A stretch of 64,000 nt of DNA from Paenibacillus sp. J5C2022 (GTDB lineage Bacteria > Bacillota > Bacilli > Paenibacillales > Paenibacillaceae): positions 175,024-239,023 of the forward strand of contig NZ_JAOQJC010000007.1 of assembly GCF_025567625.1 (NCBI RefSeq). The letters run 5' to 3'. A program made the translations under genes and the position numbers. Shown here piece after piece: positions 9,931 to 19,519 of this stretch; positions within the stretch are counted from its first letter, which is position 1; the number at the start of each line of letters is the position of its first letter. Under the pieces are notes generated by a model. That model saw nothing but the letters and a program-made list of their open reading frames with translations, was not told where the DNA came from and did not search any database.

Positions 9931-10776
9931 TCAAGCAACGGGAACATAGATGCGAATGCCCGATGCAGTCTCGTGCAAACCGCGGAAATGCTCGCCATAA
10001 TATTCGAAATCGAATGAACCTCCCGGCTCCACCTCTTGCTGCGCGAACCATGTTCCATAGATATAGCGGTAAGTAAGGGGAAGCTTCTCCACGCTGCCTC
10101 GATGTTCAAAGACGATATAACGGGCGACAGGAACGGTGAACAAGCATTGCTCCTCCGCCTTCTCCATATGCGCTTCTCTTGCAGCCGCCAAATAAGTATA
10201 ATCCGCCTCGAACTCCATTTGGTCCGCATATTGCACGATGCCGAACTTCTCTCCTTGTTGATCCCGGCAGCTTCTGAAGAGACGTTCCCAGCATTGAAAA
10301 ATACTCGCAACAGAATGTGCGTCAGTCCGATAACCTCTCACCGCGATTTCTTCAGGGACGGCCAATTCCAACGCTTCCGCTTCCAGTTGCCGAATATGCG
10401 CAAGATATTCCGCCCTCAGTTCACCCATCATAAGATTGGGCGGAATACGCCCGGAAGCGGAAGCACGCCATTCGTTCGGCAGTACGCCGAATCTGGATTT
10501 AAACGCTCTTGTGAACGTTTCGTGGGATTCGAAGCCATGCATGTAGCTGACATCGATAATTCTATAGTTTTTAAGACGGAGAGTTTTGGCCGCCTCCGTC
10601 AGTTTTCTCGCTGTCATATACTGTCCCACCGTATAATTGGTCACTTGATGGAACAGTCTTTGAAAGTGAAACTTGGAATAGCCCGCCTGATGGGCAATAT
10701 CTTGAACAGTCGTCTTTCTGTCAAGCCTGCTCTCCATATAGGCGACCGCTGCCATAATCCGGTCTATATATTCCAT
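9931..10776 (-). CDS. AraC-family regulator with GyrI-like effector domain
   Basis: A 281-residue cytoplasmic regulator. Residues 1-105 form the AraC/MarA-type double HTH (TTVQDIAHQAGYSKFHFQRLFHQ, then YRIIDVSYMHGFESHETFTRAFKSRFGVLP). Residues 125-281 match the GyrI-like/effector-binding fold seen in Rob and in SAV-type regulators, including the terminal 'GIRIYVPV' strand. Such proteins usually bind small, often toxic or lipophilic molecules and activate efflux or detoxification genes. It is transcribed away from the C45-hydrolase gene at 10900 across a 123-bp gap, so that gene is a plausible target. Confidence 0.88.
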   Translation of the reverse strand: MEYIDRIMAAVAYMESRLDRKTTVQDIAHQAGYSKFHFQRLFHQVTNYTVGQYMTARKLTEAAKTLRLKNYRIIDVSYMHGFESHETFTRAFKSRFGVLPNEWRASASGRIPPNLMMGELRAEYLAHIRQLEAEALELAVPEEIAVRGYRTDAHSVASIFQCWERLFRSCRDQQGEKFGIVQYADQMEFEADYTYLAAAREAHMEKAEEQCLFTVPVARYIVFEHRGSVEKLPLTYRYIYGTWFAQQEVEPGGSFDFEYYGEHFRGLHETASGIRIYVPVA

Positions 10777-10899
10777 CGAACAGCCTCCAATTGCGAAATG
10801 ATCGATACCATCACCATTTTAGCATTATTCATCAAAATGGCATTCCCCTATCTCGTTATCATACAAGTGAGACCAATTGAATTAGGGAGTGAGCTTAAG

Positions 10900-11925
10900 A
10901 TGTATCATCCGCGTTTGCAAGGCAGTCATTACGATATGGGATATAAATATGGAAGTTTGCTGCACGGTAAGGGAGTCCGATTGGACCCGATTGTCTCCCT
11001 GAACGAGGAGAAGCTGCAATTCGGCATGCAGTCATTATCGCTCTGCAGCGACTACTATCCGGAAATAACGGAGGAAATACGGGGAATGGCTGAAGGCATG
11101 CGCTTTCCTTACGAACCATTCGCTGCCTTCCTGTTCAACGTAGGCTTATTCGGCGACACTCACGGCTGTACCTGTTTTTGTTTCCAGCAAGGCGACGATA
11201 TCGTCTTCGCTCGCAACCACGATATGTTCACCGCCTACAAGAAGACGACGGAAAGCTGTCTATATCGGCCGGATAAGGGTTATACGTTCATAGGGCAAGG
11301 GGATGCGCTTATCGGCAAGGAAGACGGAGTGAACGAGCATGGGCTGGCGGTAGGCATGACATTTGTAGCGTCGAAGCATTGCAAGCCCGGGCTAAACTTC
11401 CTGTTCCTCGTCCGCTGCTTGCTTGAGAAAGCGAGCAATGTTGCGGAAGCCATCAGCTTGCTTCATACATTGCCGATCTCTACAGCGCAGAATATGATTC
11501 TGGCGGATAAGAGCGGCGACATGGCCGTCGTGGAATGCAGCTCCCGAGGATTGGCCGTCCGCAGGCCGGAGAACGGGAGCCGCTGCATCGTCGCATCCAA
11601 TCAATTCATCGATCCTGCTATGACTGCTCTGGACGATCGCCCAGAAGCCGACTGGTACTCGACACAGACCCGCTACAACAATGTTGTTCAAGCTCTGAAG
11701 GACAGCAATAGCGATCGTCAGGACTCTCTGGAGCTCGCCAAGCAGATCTTGTCCGGCAAGTGCGGCTTCATGTGCCAGTATAAGAAAGAACTGAGCTTCG
11801 ACACCCTCTGGTCTTTCGTCGTAAGACTGAACGACCTGGACGTCTGGCGGGCAGAAGGCAACCCCGGCAAAAGCAAATACGAGAAGGATAATCGCCTGAG
11901 CTGGGCGATGGAGAAGGCAAAATAG
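10900..11925 (+). CDS. C45-family autoproteolytic acyltransferase/hydrolase
   Basis: A 341-residue Ntn-hydrolase of the peptidase C45 (acyl-CoA:6-aminopenicillanate acyltransferase-like) family. The sequence GCTCFCF puts the likely nucleophile at Cys90, followed by the conserved 'DDIVFARNHDM' segment; in this family self-cleavage before the Cys creates the active N-terminal nucleophile. The frame is open back to 10036, but AGGGAG precedes the ATG at 10900 and the protein then starts like family members (MYHPRLQGSHYDMGYKYG). The natural substrate is unknown: members cleave or form amide bonds of acyl amino acids, penicillins or bile-salt-like conjugates. Divergent from the AraC/GyrI regulator. 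Confidence 0.85.
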   Translation: MYHPRLQGSHYDMGYKYGSLLHGKGVRLDPIVSLNEEKLQFGMQSLSLCSDYYPEITEEIRGMAEGMRFPYEPFAAFLFNVGLFGDTHGCTCFCFQQGDDIVFARNHDMFTAYKKTTESCLYRPDKGYTFIGQGDALIGKEDGVNEHGLAVGMTFVASKHCKPGLNFLFLVRCLLEKASNVAEAISLLHTLPISTAQNMILADKSGDMAVVECSSRGLAVRRPENGSRCIVASNQFIDPAMTALDDRPEADWYSTQTRYNNVVQALKDSNSDRQDSLELAKQILSGKCGFMCQYKKELSFDTLWSFVVRLNDLDVWRAEGNPGKSKYEKDNRLSWAMEKAK

Positions 11926-11940
11926 AGATTGCCCGCCGTA

Positions 11941-11972
11941 TCAAGCGCCAACTTGAAAGAGTTGGCGCTTGA
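11941..11972 (+). terminator. 13-bp perfect hairpin after the C45 gene
   Basis: Arms TCAAGCGCCAACT and AGTTGGCGCTTGA around the 6-nt loop TGAAAG, 15 bp after the stop. There is no T-run behind it, so it may act as a processing barrier or a non-canonical terminator. Confidence 0.5.
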
Positions 11973-12188
11973 TGCGCGGTTCACCAAACCTCTTCCCAGC
12001 GTTGTCAGGTTCAAGGGATGATGCATGGAACGTTAAGATCGGATACCGGATCATAAAAATGGATGCCCCTGCAGATGAAATATAGATACCGGGCATGTAG
12101 ACGTATACTTCCTATTCGTATATTTATCACTTTACAATAATTACAGCCAGGATCGCTTTAGGATCCGGCAGCCAATTATAAGACGGAA

Positions 12189-12202
12189 AGGAAGCGTTTA
12201 CA
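12189..12202 (+). promoter_or_regulatory. Candidate CcpA cre site overlapping the ribosome-binding site
   Basis: AGGAAGCGTTTACA fits the cre consensus TGWAANCGNTNWCA except at two positions. It covers the Shine-Dalgarno sequence and the first base of the start codon of the 2009-residue gene. A repressor bound there would block transcription just inside the leader. Prediction only. Confidence 0.35.
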
Positions 12203-15200
12203 TGCAGAAGGTATTCAAGAAGGGATTGCTCTGTCTGTTCATCATGGCAATCATCTTCCCTGTTGGCTCACATCGATGGATGACGGCAAGCGCCAACGGA
12301 TCGGCGGTGCTGATCGATGATGATGCTTCAGATTTATCCGGAGCCGGCTGGACAAGAAGCTCGGATCCCGTATCGGGGAGCTATATTACGGATGCAACAA
12401 ACTCGTTAGGCAACCCGGCCAATGTGTCCATGAAGCAAGTGCTTCGCGGCCAGTATTTGTTCTATAGCTCCGTGGACGATACGTACAATGCGATTAAAAA
12501 GGAGGTCTCCATAGGCTCCGGCAGATGGTATATCGAATTCGAAGCTAGAATGGCGGATTTGATTACCCCGTCCGAAAATCCCGTATGGAACGGCTTCGCG
12601 ATCGATACGGTGGCAAACAACAAGCGCTATCGGGTAGCGTTCAACAGCAAGTCAGGACATATGGACTCCACCTTCAAAGTGCAGATTATGAAGAACAGCT
12701 CGAACGACTATGAGGAGACGATTGTTCATCTCGACGATTTCGCCGACGTTCACAAATGGGGAATTGAGTACGATGGCGGAACTACCGTCTCGGTTATCCT
12801 TGACGGCCAGTTGATTGCAAGAGCAACGGGAGTGAATGTGGCAAGCGGCTATGCGGATCAAGCGATGATGTACAATAGCTCGACCGGGCTGCTCTCAGGG
12901 ACGAACGAAGTGTATCTGTATAATTACAAGCTTGTGAAGGGAAGCCCTCTCTCTTATATCGAAAATGCCATACATGACGATGCGGCGAATCTCGCTGCCG
13001 GAGGGTGGGCGGTATCCGCCGTGCAGACAGGGCAATATATTACCGACTATTATCAGTCCCCGAGCAACCCGAACGGGGTATCGTTAAAGCCCGTATCCAA
13101 AGGGCAATATTTGATGTTCGGCGATCAGACGTCGACAGCTTCCACCCCTGCCGCAATGAGCAAACCTGCAGCGATCGGCAGCGGCTCATGGACCCTGCAG
13201 CTGAGAGCGCGAATCGTCGATCTCATGCAGCCGCTGGCGAAAGGCGACGATACCGGGCTGATCGTACAAGTTGTGGCCGACGGGAAGCTCTACAAGCTTG
13301 TTTTCAACGATCGGGATAAAGTAACGGCGATAAAAGCGGCTTCCTATAAACAGGCACAAGCGAATATGCCGACTGACGACCAGTTCCACACCTGGTCCAT
13401 CGCCCATGACGGAAAGGGGAGTATTTACGTCGACCTTGACAATGCGAGGGTTGCCGTGTTCGACGAGATCGGCAGCAGCACAACCGCCAATGAAGGAGTG
13501 ACCTTATCCGTTGCCGCTCAAGGCAGCCTATCCGGCACAACGGAAGTGTACTTCGACTCCATTGTCCTGAAGAACAACACGATGCCGGAATGGGCAAAGG
13601 TGCAAGCAGATGCCTATTCCGCCGAGAAATCTGTTCATGTGCTCACAGACTTCACGGAGCGGCTGACGGATCACGATTGGATGAGATCGGCAGATCCCGT
13701 TAACGGGAACTACATTACCGACTTTTCAGCTTCGCTGGGGAATCCGAATCTCACCCCTCTATTGCCTGTTCCACAGAGCCAATATTTGCTGTACGCAGAT
13801 GCATCCGGCACTTCAAGCTCCATTACCCACAGCGGAATCGCAATCGGCAGCGAGCCGTGGATGATGGAGCTGGATATGAACATCGTCGATTTGATAACGC
13901 CTTCGTCCAATTCCGCAACCAACGGCTTGTCGGTCGATGTGCATGCCAATTCCAAAAAGTACAAAGTAACCTTCAACAGCATGGATACATCCGGCAATAT
14001 CAAGCTGACGGTTCTGAAGGACGGCGGCGGCGCAACAGAAGAGAAGCAAATCCCGCTCCCCCCTGACGGAACCTTCCATCAATGGGGAATCGGTTATGAC
14101 GGCGCCTCGGCCTTGACGATCATCCTCGACGGCACGGTCGTGATGCAGGTCGATTACATCAATGTGCCGGACGCCTTGTCTGATCGGATCGTACTCCATA
14201 ACAACGCGAGCGACCTTCAATCAGGTTCGAATGAAGTGTATCTGGATCTCATCAAGCTGGAAAAGGAAAATCTGCCTGATTGGCTGTTCACGGCCATGGA
14301 GGATGACGCCGACAATCTGGATCAGGCGGAGTGGACACGAAGCAATGATCCGGTCGCCGGCAATTATATTACGGACGAGCCGAATTCTCTCGGCAATCCT
14401 AATGGCATTCAGATGCTGCCGGTATCGTCAGGCGAATACTTGCTATACAGCGCGCAGAATGGCCTGCACAGTCACATCGCCAAGGAGGTCCCTATCGGCT
14501 CAGGCCCTTGGTATGCCCAGCTTGAGGCGCGCATAGCCGATCTGCCTACACCGTCGGCCAACGCCGCATGGAGAGGATTGTCCGTAGATCTTGCAGCTGA
14601 CGGCAAGCGGTACAGACTTTCCTTCAACAGTCTGGATGCGAACGGAAATATGAACATTTACTTGCTCAAGCCGGGAAATACGTTCGAAGTGAAGCAAGTC
14701 GCGTTGCCGGATGACGGGTTTCACACTTGGGGAATTTCATATGACGGACAAGCGGGCATCCGCGTCGATCTCGATGGCAGCGTCGTTGCGCAATTCACCT
14801 ATGAAGAGATCGCCGTGTCGACGCCCGACGGCATGAAGTTGTTTGCCGACACGAACAACTTGGGCTCAGGCACGACCGAGGTGTATGTCGACAAGGTTCG
14901 CTTATTGCGCAATTACGAGCCTGAGCTTCGCCAACAAAGCCTCTCTCCTATTCCGGATTGGGTGTCCGCTGCCGTGAAGGATGACGCCGACAATCTGGAT
15001 CAGGCGGGTTGGACACGAAGCAACGATCCGGTCGCCGGCAATTATATTACGGACGAGCCGAATTCGCTCGGCAACCCGAATGACATTCAGATGCTGCCGG
15101 TATCGGCAGGCGAGTACTTGCTGTACAGCGCGCAGAATGGCCTGCACAGCCATATCGCCAAGGAGGTCCCTATCGGCTCAGGCCCTTGGTACGCTCAACT

Positions 15201-18200
15201 GGAGGCGCGCATAGCCGATCTGTCCACGCCTTCCTCCAACGCCGCATGGAGGGGATTGTCCGTAGATCTTGCAGCTGATGGCAAGCGGTACAGACTCTCC
15301 TTCAACAGTCTGGATGCGAACGGAAATATGAAGATTTACTTGCTCAAGCCGGGGAATACGTTCGAAGTGAAGCAAGTCGCCATGCCGAATGACGGGTTTC
15401 ACACTTGGGGAATTTCATACGACGGACAAGCGGGCGTCCGCGTCGATCTCGATGGCAGCGTCGTCGCGCAATTCACCTATGAAGAGATCGCCGTCACGAC
15501 ACCCGACGGCATGAAATTGTTTGCCGACACGAACAACTTGGGCTCAGGCACGACCGAGGTGTATCTCGATGCAATCCGTCTATATCGCGATTACGCCCCC
15601 GAGCTGCGAATGGTTACTTTGTTCGATGATACGGCTTCCAGCCTGCAGGCGGCCAACTGGATACAGGCCACTCCGCCAAGGACCGGCGTATATATGATCG
15701 ATGCGCCGCTCTCGCTCGGCAATCCGAACGGTGTCCCGCTCAAGCCCGTTCCGGCCGGTCAATATCTGGCTTATGCCGACGGTACTTCCGCGAGCGGACA
15801 TTACAGCAACATGAAGCGCAACGTAGCGATTGGCTCCGATGCATGGACGCTCCGGTTCGACGCCAAAATCGCCGATCTTGCCAAGGCGACAAACTATTAC
15901 TTATGGAAGGGCCTTGTATTCAACATTTATGCGGACAACAAACGATATATGGTATCGTTCAACAGCTATGATGCCGACAAACACACGATTAAAGCTTTTG
16001 TCATCGGCAACAGCACGAATCGCTTTACGGAGCAGGAAGTGCATCTTCCCGACGATCAAGCCTTTCACACGTGGGAGATCGTATACGATGGACATGGCGG
16101 GTTGTATCTCGGGCTTGATCGCAATCTGATCGCCCAATCCGACGATGCCGGCGTGAGTGCAGCGTCCAGCGACAACATCGCCATCTTCAATCTCGCCAAC
16201 GATGTTTATACCACCGGTACGAATGAAGTGTATATTGACCGGATCACACTGACCAAGAATCAAATTCCGGATTGGATTGAAGACTATCCCCATATCTCAG
16301 GAGTTACGGTCAAGCCCGAGGCCGACTCCGCTTCCGTGCCTGTCATTGTCAATATAGGAGGAGCCGATTCGGACTGGTTCAGTAATCCTGACGTACAGGT
16401 GAAAGCCGGCTTGTACAATCAATCTCAACTTGTCACCAGCAGCGTATACGCAGTAGACGCCCCTACGGTGCGCTTGGCGCTTAATGGAAGCGGAGCCGGC
16501 AAGCGAAAGCTTGTCGTCGACTTGCTCAATGACGGCGTTCTGGTAGATAAGGTGGTGAAGGATATTGAGTTGCTCCCGACTTCCGCATCCGTTGCGCCCG
16601 AAGTATCGCTTGCCTCCTCCCCTGGCGCAGTATACTTGTTCACCGAAGTGGATCAGATGCAAAATAGCGTCGGCCAAAGCGCGGCAGCTGCGGGATGGAT
16701 GAGCGTAGACTATATATACAAGGGAACGGATAGCACCGTCACGGACAATGTGTACCATCTCATTGAAAGCACGCCAAGCGCACAAACGCTGACGCTGCCG
16801 GTAGACTTATATGGATGGTTCGGCGTCTATGTCGGGTATGCAGACGGCACGGAACAATTCGATGTGTCGAATGGAACAAGCACAAGCACAATCTCTTTCG
16901 GAGATGTCGATGGGAACAGCTTGTACAGTGAAGGAACGTTAAGAGAAGAATTCGTGACCGCCGCCAACTTCAACGGCAGAACACTCAGCTTCATCCCGTC
17001 GCCTGAACATCAATCCAGAATCGCCTATATCAAATTGCGTGGATTAACGGGCAGCGACATCGCCGTGTATACGACTGCCGACGAGGGAGCGCTCGGCAAG
17101 CGAGTCATCTATAACAACGACGGCTACACCCATTTCAGTTCGCTGAAATACCATAACGCCTCGGCCATTCAGGACAAGGCGCTCAACCTGTTCGACGGTC
17201 AAGATGTCGGTGGAATCGATTGGGCATTGGGAACGACGATGCAGTTGAATTATGACAGTCAATATGCGGGAACACCGTTCCAATCGTTCAGCGAAGACGA
17301 TCCGACGCTGCGAGAGATCGATCTGTTCGCCAAATCGGCCATTCACAATATTTATGAGGAGAGCGGCTCCTGGGCGCCGGAGCTGTTGGCACAACGCGCT
17401 CAAGACATCGGCATTTCATTTATCGCCTCATTGCGCATGAACGCCTTCTATTCGCCAACGTCGTTCCCTGCCCTGAACGGTCAGATGTATCAGAACTATA
17501 TGGCTCCGCCAGCCGAGAACGAAGCGCGGCAGCTTGATGCGAAAAGCAATCCCACGTATCGGTTAAGCTTCTATTATTCGCACTTCCGAGACTACATTAA
17601 AAATATTCTTTCGGAAGTTGCCGCAATACCGAATGTGGACGGAGTCAATCTTGACTTCTGCCGATACCCTTATGTATTCGGATACGAATTGACCGATGTA
17701 AACAGCAGGAAAGCGATTGTTACACAGCTGCTAAGCGAGATCCGTTCCGCACTCCCGGGCAAAACCATAAGCGTGCGAATTCCGCATTGGAATTACGAGG
17801 GCTATGGTCTTGATCCGGAAGCCTGGATTGATCAAGGCCTGATCGATATGCTCATTCCATCCAATATCTCCTATGAAGATTTCTTCGACATCAGTCCGTT
17901 CGTGAACATGACTGCCGGAACAAACGTCAAGCTCTATGCAGGCATCGTCTCCGATCTATCAGGGACAGACCTGACCAAAGAGCAAGAGGCCATCATCCGG
18001 AATGGAGGAACCGTGGAAAACACAAAGAGGACCCTGTCCAGGACCCAATATCAATTACGGGCCTACGAGGTTTATGAGGCAGGCGCCGACGGCGTATATA
18101 TCTTCAATGATTGGTGGAACGGCAAAGGCATCCTTGGCTTATTAGGGGACAAAGTGAAAGTGAAGAAATGGCACCACTTCGATTATTATAGTCAACTGAT

Positions 18201-18231
18201 TGAAAATCCTGTATTCATTATGCATCCGTAA
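12202..18231 (+). CDS. Large secreted multidomain protein: six sandwich repeats plus putative glycosidase barrel
   Basis: A 2009-residue protein with an N-terminal signal peptide (about residues 1-32, ending TASANG). Six repeats of about 222 residues begin near residues 37, 257, 479, 699, 926 and 1139. Each opens with a DD..NL...WTRS(N/S)DPV.G.YITD..NSLGNPN motif, has a G.G.W..(E/L)ARI.DL core, then HTWGI.YDG...I.LDG and closes with GTNEVY(L/V)D, as expected for a concanavalin-like (LamG-type) jelly roll. Residues about 1360-1690 are a linker with further beta domains. From about 1690 to the end lies a TIM-barrel-like domain; VDGVNLDFCRYPYVFG near residue 1818 recalls the GHL10/DUF187 glycosidase-like family. 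It is presumably an extracellular polysaccharide hydrolase with repeated carbohydrate-binding units. Activity is inferred. Confidence 0.8.
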   Translation: MQKVFKKGLLCLFIMAIIFPVGSHRWMTASANGSAVLIDDDASDLSGAGWTRSSDPVSGSYITDATNSLGNPANVSMKQVLRGQYLFYSSVDDTYNAIKKEVSIGSGRWYIEFEARMADLITPSENPVWNGFAIDTVANNKRYRVAFNSKSGHMDSTFKVQIMKNSSNDYEETIVHLDDFADVHKWGIEYDGGTTVSVILDGQLIARATGVNVASGYADQAMMYNSSTGLLSGTNEVYLYNYKLVKGSPLSYIENAIHDDAANLAAGGWAVSAVQTGQYITDYYQSPSNPNGVSLKPVSKGQYLMFGDQTSTASTPAAMSKPAAIGSGSWTLQLRARIVDLMQPLAKGDDTGLIVQVVADGKLYKLVFNDRDKVTAIKAASYKQAQANMPTDDQFHTWSIAHDGKGSIYVDLDNARVAVFDEIGSSTTANEGVTLSVAAQGSLSGTTEVYFDSIVLKNNTMPEWAKVQADAYSAEKSVHVLTDFTERLTDHDWMRSADPVNGNYITDFSASLGNPNLTPLLPVPQSQYLLYADASGTSSSITHSGIAIGSEPWMMELDMNIVDLITPSSNSATNGLSVDVHANSKKYKVTFNSMDTSGNIKLTVLKDGGGATEEKQIPLPPDGTFHQWGIGYDGASALTIILDGTVVMQVDYINVPDALSDRIVLHNNASDLQSGSNEVYLDLIKLEKENLPDWLFTAMEDDADNLDQAEWTRSNDPVAGNYITDEPNSLGNPNGIQMLPVSSGEYLLYSAQNGLHSHIAKEVPIGSGPWYAQLEARIADLPTPSANAAWRGLSVDLAADGKRYRLSFNSLDANGNMNIYLLKPGNTFEVKQVALPDDGFHTWGISYDGQAGIRVDLDGSVVAQFTYEEIAVSTPDGMKLFADTNNLGSGTTEVYVDKVRLLRNYEPELRQQSLSPIPDWVSAAVKDDADNLDQAGWTRSNDPVAGNYITDEPNSLGNPNDIQMLPVSAGEYLLYSAQNGLHSHIAKEVPIGSGPWYAQLEARIADLSTPSSNAAWRGLSVDLAADGKRYRLSFNSLDANGNMKIYLLKPGNTFEVKQVAMPNDGFHTWGISYDGQAGVRVDLDGSVVAQFTYEEIAVTTPDGMKLFADTNNLGSGTTEVYLDAIRLYRDYAPELRMVTLFDDTASSLQAANWIQATPPRTGVYMIDAPLSLGNPNGVPLKPVPAGQYLAYADGTSASGHYSNMKRNVAIGSDAWTLRFDAKIADLAKATNYYLWKGLVFNIYADNKRYMVSFNSYDADKHTIKAFVIGNSTNRFTEQEVHLPDDQAFHTWEIVYDGHGGLYLGLDRNLIAQSDDAGVSAASSDNIAIFNLANDVYTTGTNEVYIDRITLTKNQIPDWIEDYPHISGVTVKPEADSASVPVIVNIGGADSDWFSNPDVQVKAGLYNQSQLVTSSVYAVDAPTVRLALNGSGAGKRKLVVDLLNDGVLVDKVVKDIELLPTSASVAPEVSLASSPGAVYLFTEVDQMQNSVGQSAAAAGWMSVDYIYKGTDSTVTDNVYHLIESTPSAQTLTLPVDLYGWFGVYVGYADGTEQFDVSNGTSTSTISFGDVDGNSLYSEGTLREEFVTAANFNGRTLSFIPSPEHQSRIAYIKLRGLTGSDIAVYTTADEGALGKRVIYNNDGYTHFSSLKYHNASAIQDKALNLFDGQDVGGIDWALGTTMQLNYDSQYAGTPFQSFSEDDPTLREIDLFAKSAIHNIYEESGSWAPELLAQRAQDIGISFIASLRMNAFYSPTSFPALNGQMYQNYMAPPAENEARQLDAKSNPTYRLSFYYSHFRDYIKNILSEVAAIPNVDGVNLDFCRYPYVFGYELTDVNSRKAIVTQLLSEIRSALPGKTISVRIPHWNYEGYGLDPEAWIDQGLIDMLIPSNISYEDFFDISPFVNMTAGTNVKLYAGIVSDLSGTDLTKEQEAIIRNGGTVENTKRTLSRTQYQLRAYEVYEAGADGVYIFNDWWNGKGILGLLGDKVKVKKWHHFDYYSQLIENPVFIMHP
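14299..15578 (+). repeat. Near-identical tandem domains 4 and 5 (678-bp period)
   Basis: Repeats 4 (from 14299) and 5 (from 14977) of the big secreted protein align without a gap at an offset of exactly 678 bp and differ by only about ten residues over roughly 190. The other four repeats are much more diverged. This points to a recent in-frame duplication. Confidence 0.9.
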
Positions 18232-18249
18232 CTGAATAATGAAATAAAA

Positions 18250-18287
18250 CAGAGCCCCCGGTCGCAATAAGCGAACGGGAGCTCTGC
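18250..18287 (-). terminator. Terminator between convergent genes
   Basis: Hairpin with outer arms CAGAGC and GCTCTG and inner pairing of CCCG with CGGG and of CGC with GCG, followed on the minus strand by TTTTATTT. It serves the aldo/keto reductase and possibly also the big secreted-protein gene. Confidence 0.75.
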
Positions 18288-18306
18288 TTCTCTCCGATAG
18301 CCGGAT

Positions 18307-19278
18307 TCAATTGCCCTCCAATAACCGCATGCTCTCCTCATTCATCGCAAGCTCCGCGGCTTTCAGGCTATCTTCCAATTGCTCCGCATTCTTCGGACCG
18401 ATGATCGGGAAGACATCGAAGCCGTGGGACTGCGACAGCATGTAGGCGAGAGCGATATTGGAAGAGCTTGCTCCACGCTCGCGCGCCTGCTCCCGAACCC
18501 GATCCAGTCTGGCGAAGTTGACTTCGCTGTAATAGAAACGACCTGCTACCGTCTCGGACCGATCATCTCCACGGGCATACTTGCCGCTGAAGAAACCGTT
18601 CGCCTGCGAGCTGTACGGCACTGCCGTCAAGCCGGTTCTCCGGTGATATTCCTTCATGTCCGTATCCATAGCAACGAGAGTAGAGTCGGTCAGATGATGC
18701 CGGTTGACCTCGGCCAGGCTCCACATCATTTGATTGGCGACGAACCCTTTCACTCCCGTCCGCTCCGCATATTGCTGCGCTTCCACCAAGCGCGGGAGCG
18801 ACCAGTTCGAGCAAGCATAATAACGAATGGAGCCTCGTTCCGCTTGTTCCTCCAATACATCGAGGATGTCCGACACCGGTCTGGAGGGATCGTCCCTGTG
18901 CAAATAATACAGATCGATGGTGTCCGTCTGAAGATTATGCAGACTTTGCTGCAAGTCCGACAAGATGTCATCGCGATGAAGCCGAAGGAAAGGTCCATTG
19001 TTCAGCGAAGGGCATGCGCCTTTCGTACCGACCATCATATGATGCCGGTTTCCCCGCAGCTTCATCCACTTGCCGATCGTCTTCTCGCTAATGCCCTTGA
19101 CAGGCCATTGCCAGTCTGCATAATTCAACGAAGTATCGAGGAAATTCCCTCCTGCATCGCTATACATGTCCAACAGACGGAAAGCTTCGCGCTCGGAGAT
19201 ATCGCTTCCGAACAAGGCCGTACCGAGCGTCAAGACCGAAGCGTCCAGATCGGTGTGCCGCAGCCGTCTCTTATTCAC
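18307..19278 (-). CDS. Aldo/keto reductase
   Basis: A 323-residue NADPH-dependent aldo/keto reductase TIM barrel. The family tetrad is visible: FLDTSLNYADW (Asp and Tyr), MVGTKGA (Lys) and DLYYLHRDDP (His). The C-terminal 'FPIIGPKNAEQLEDSLKA' is the cofactor-binding end. The frame is open to an ATG at 19353, but that has no Shine-Dalgarno site. GGAG precedes the GTG at 19278, which gives the usual family start (MNKRRLRHTDLDASVLTLGT), so this start is chosen. Substrate unknown; a monocistronic gene with its own terminator. Confidence 0.88.
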   Translation of the reverse strand: MNKRRLRHTDLDASVLTLGTALFGSDISEREAFRLLDMYSDAGGNFLDTSLNYADWQWPVKGISEKTIGKWMKLRGNRHHMMVGTKGACPSLNNGPFLRLHRDDILSDLQQSLHNLQTDTIDLYYLHRDDPSRPVSDILDVLEEQAERGSIRYYACSNWSLPRLVEAQQYAERTGVKGFVANQMMWSLAEVNRHHLTDSTLVAMDTDMKEYHRRTGLTAVPYSSQANGFFSGKYARGDDRSETVAGRFYYSEVNFARLDRVREQARERGASSSNIALAYMLSQSHGFDVFPIIGPKNAEQLEDSLKAAELAMNEESMRLLEGN

Positions 19279-19519
19279 GCCGACTCGCTCCTTTACCCTG
19301 TAATGATGGTGCTGATTTCCCTGCAACGATATGCCTTTTAGTTTAACCGACATGAAGTGCTAGTGTCTTTATTGAAAAGTCCGGATTATTTAGCAATTTT
19401 ACAGCCGCGCATTACTTCCTCTTTTATTCCGTTACAATCTCCACTGTTTTGGTTGCGTCGTGCCAATCTACGTGAGCCCCAAGCTGCCCAATGACGGCAG
19501 CTTCCTAGTTTTTCTCCAT

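Noticed and set aside
10036..10899. Very long plus-strand frame upstream of the C45 hydrolase (would make a 629-residue protein)
   Set aside because: It is antisense to the AraC/GyrI gene, and the C45 family start with AGGGAG lies at 10900.
19481..19503. Hairpin AAGCTGCC/GGCAGCTT downstream of the lipoprotein gene
   Set aside because: Its T-run lies on the plus strand, where no gene ends, so it is not called as the lipoprotein terminator.
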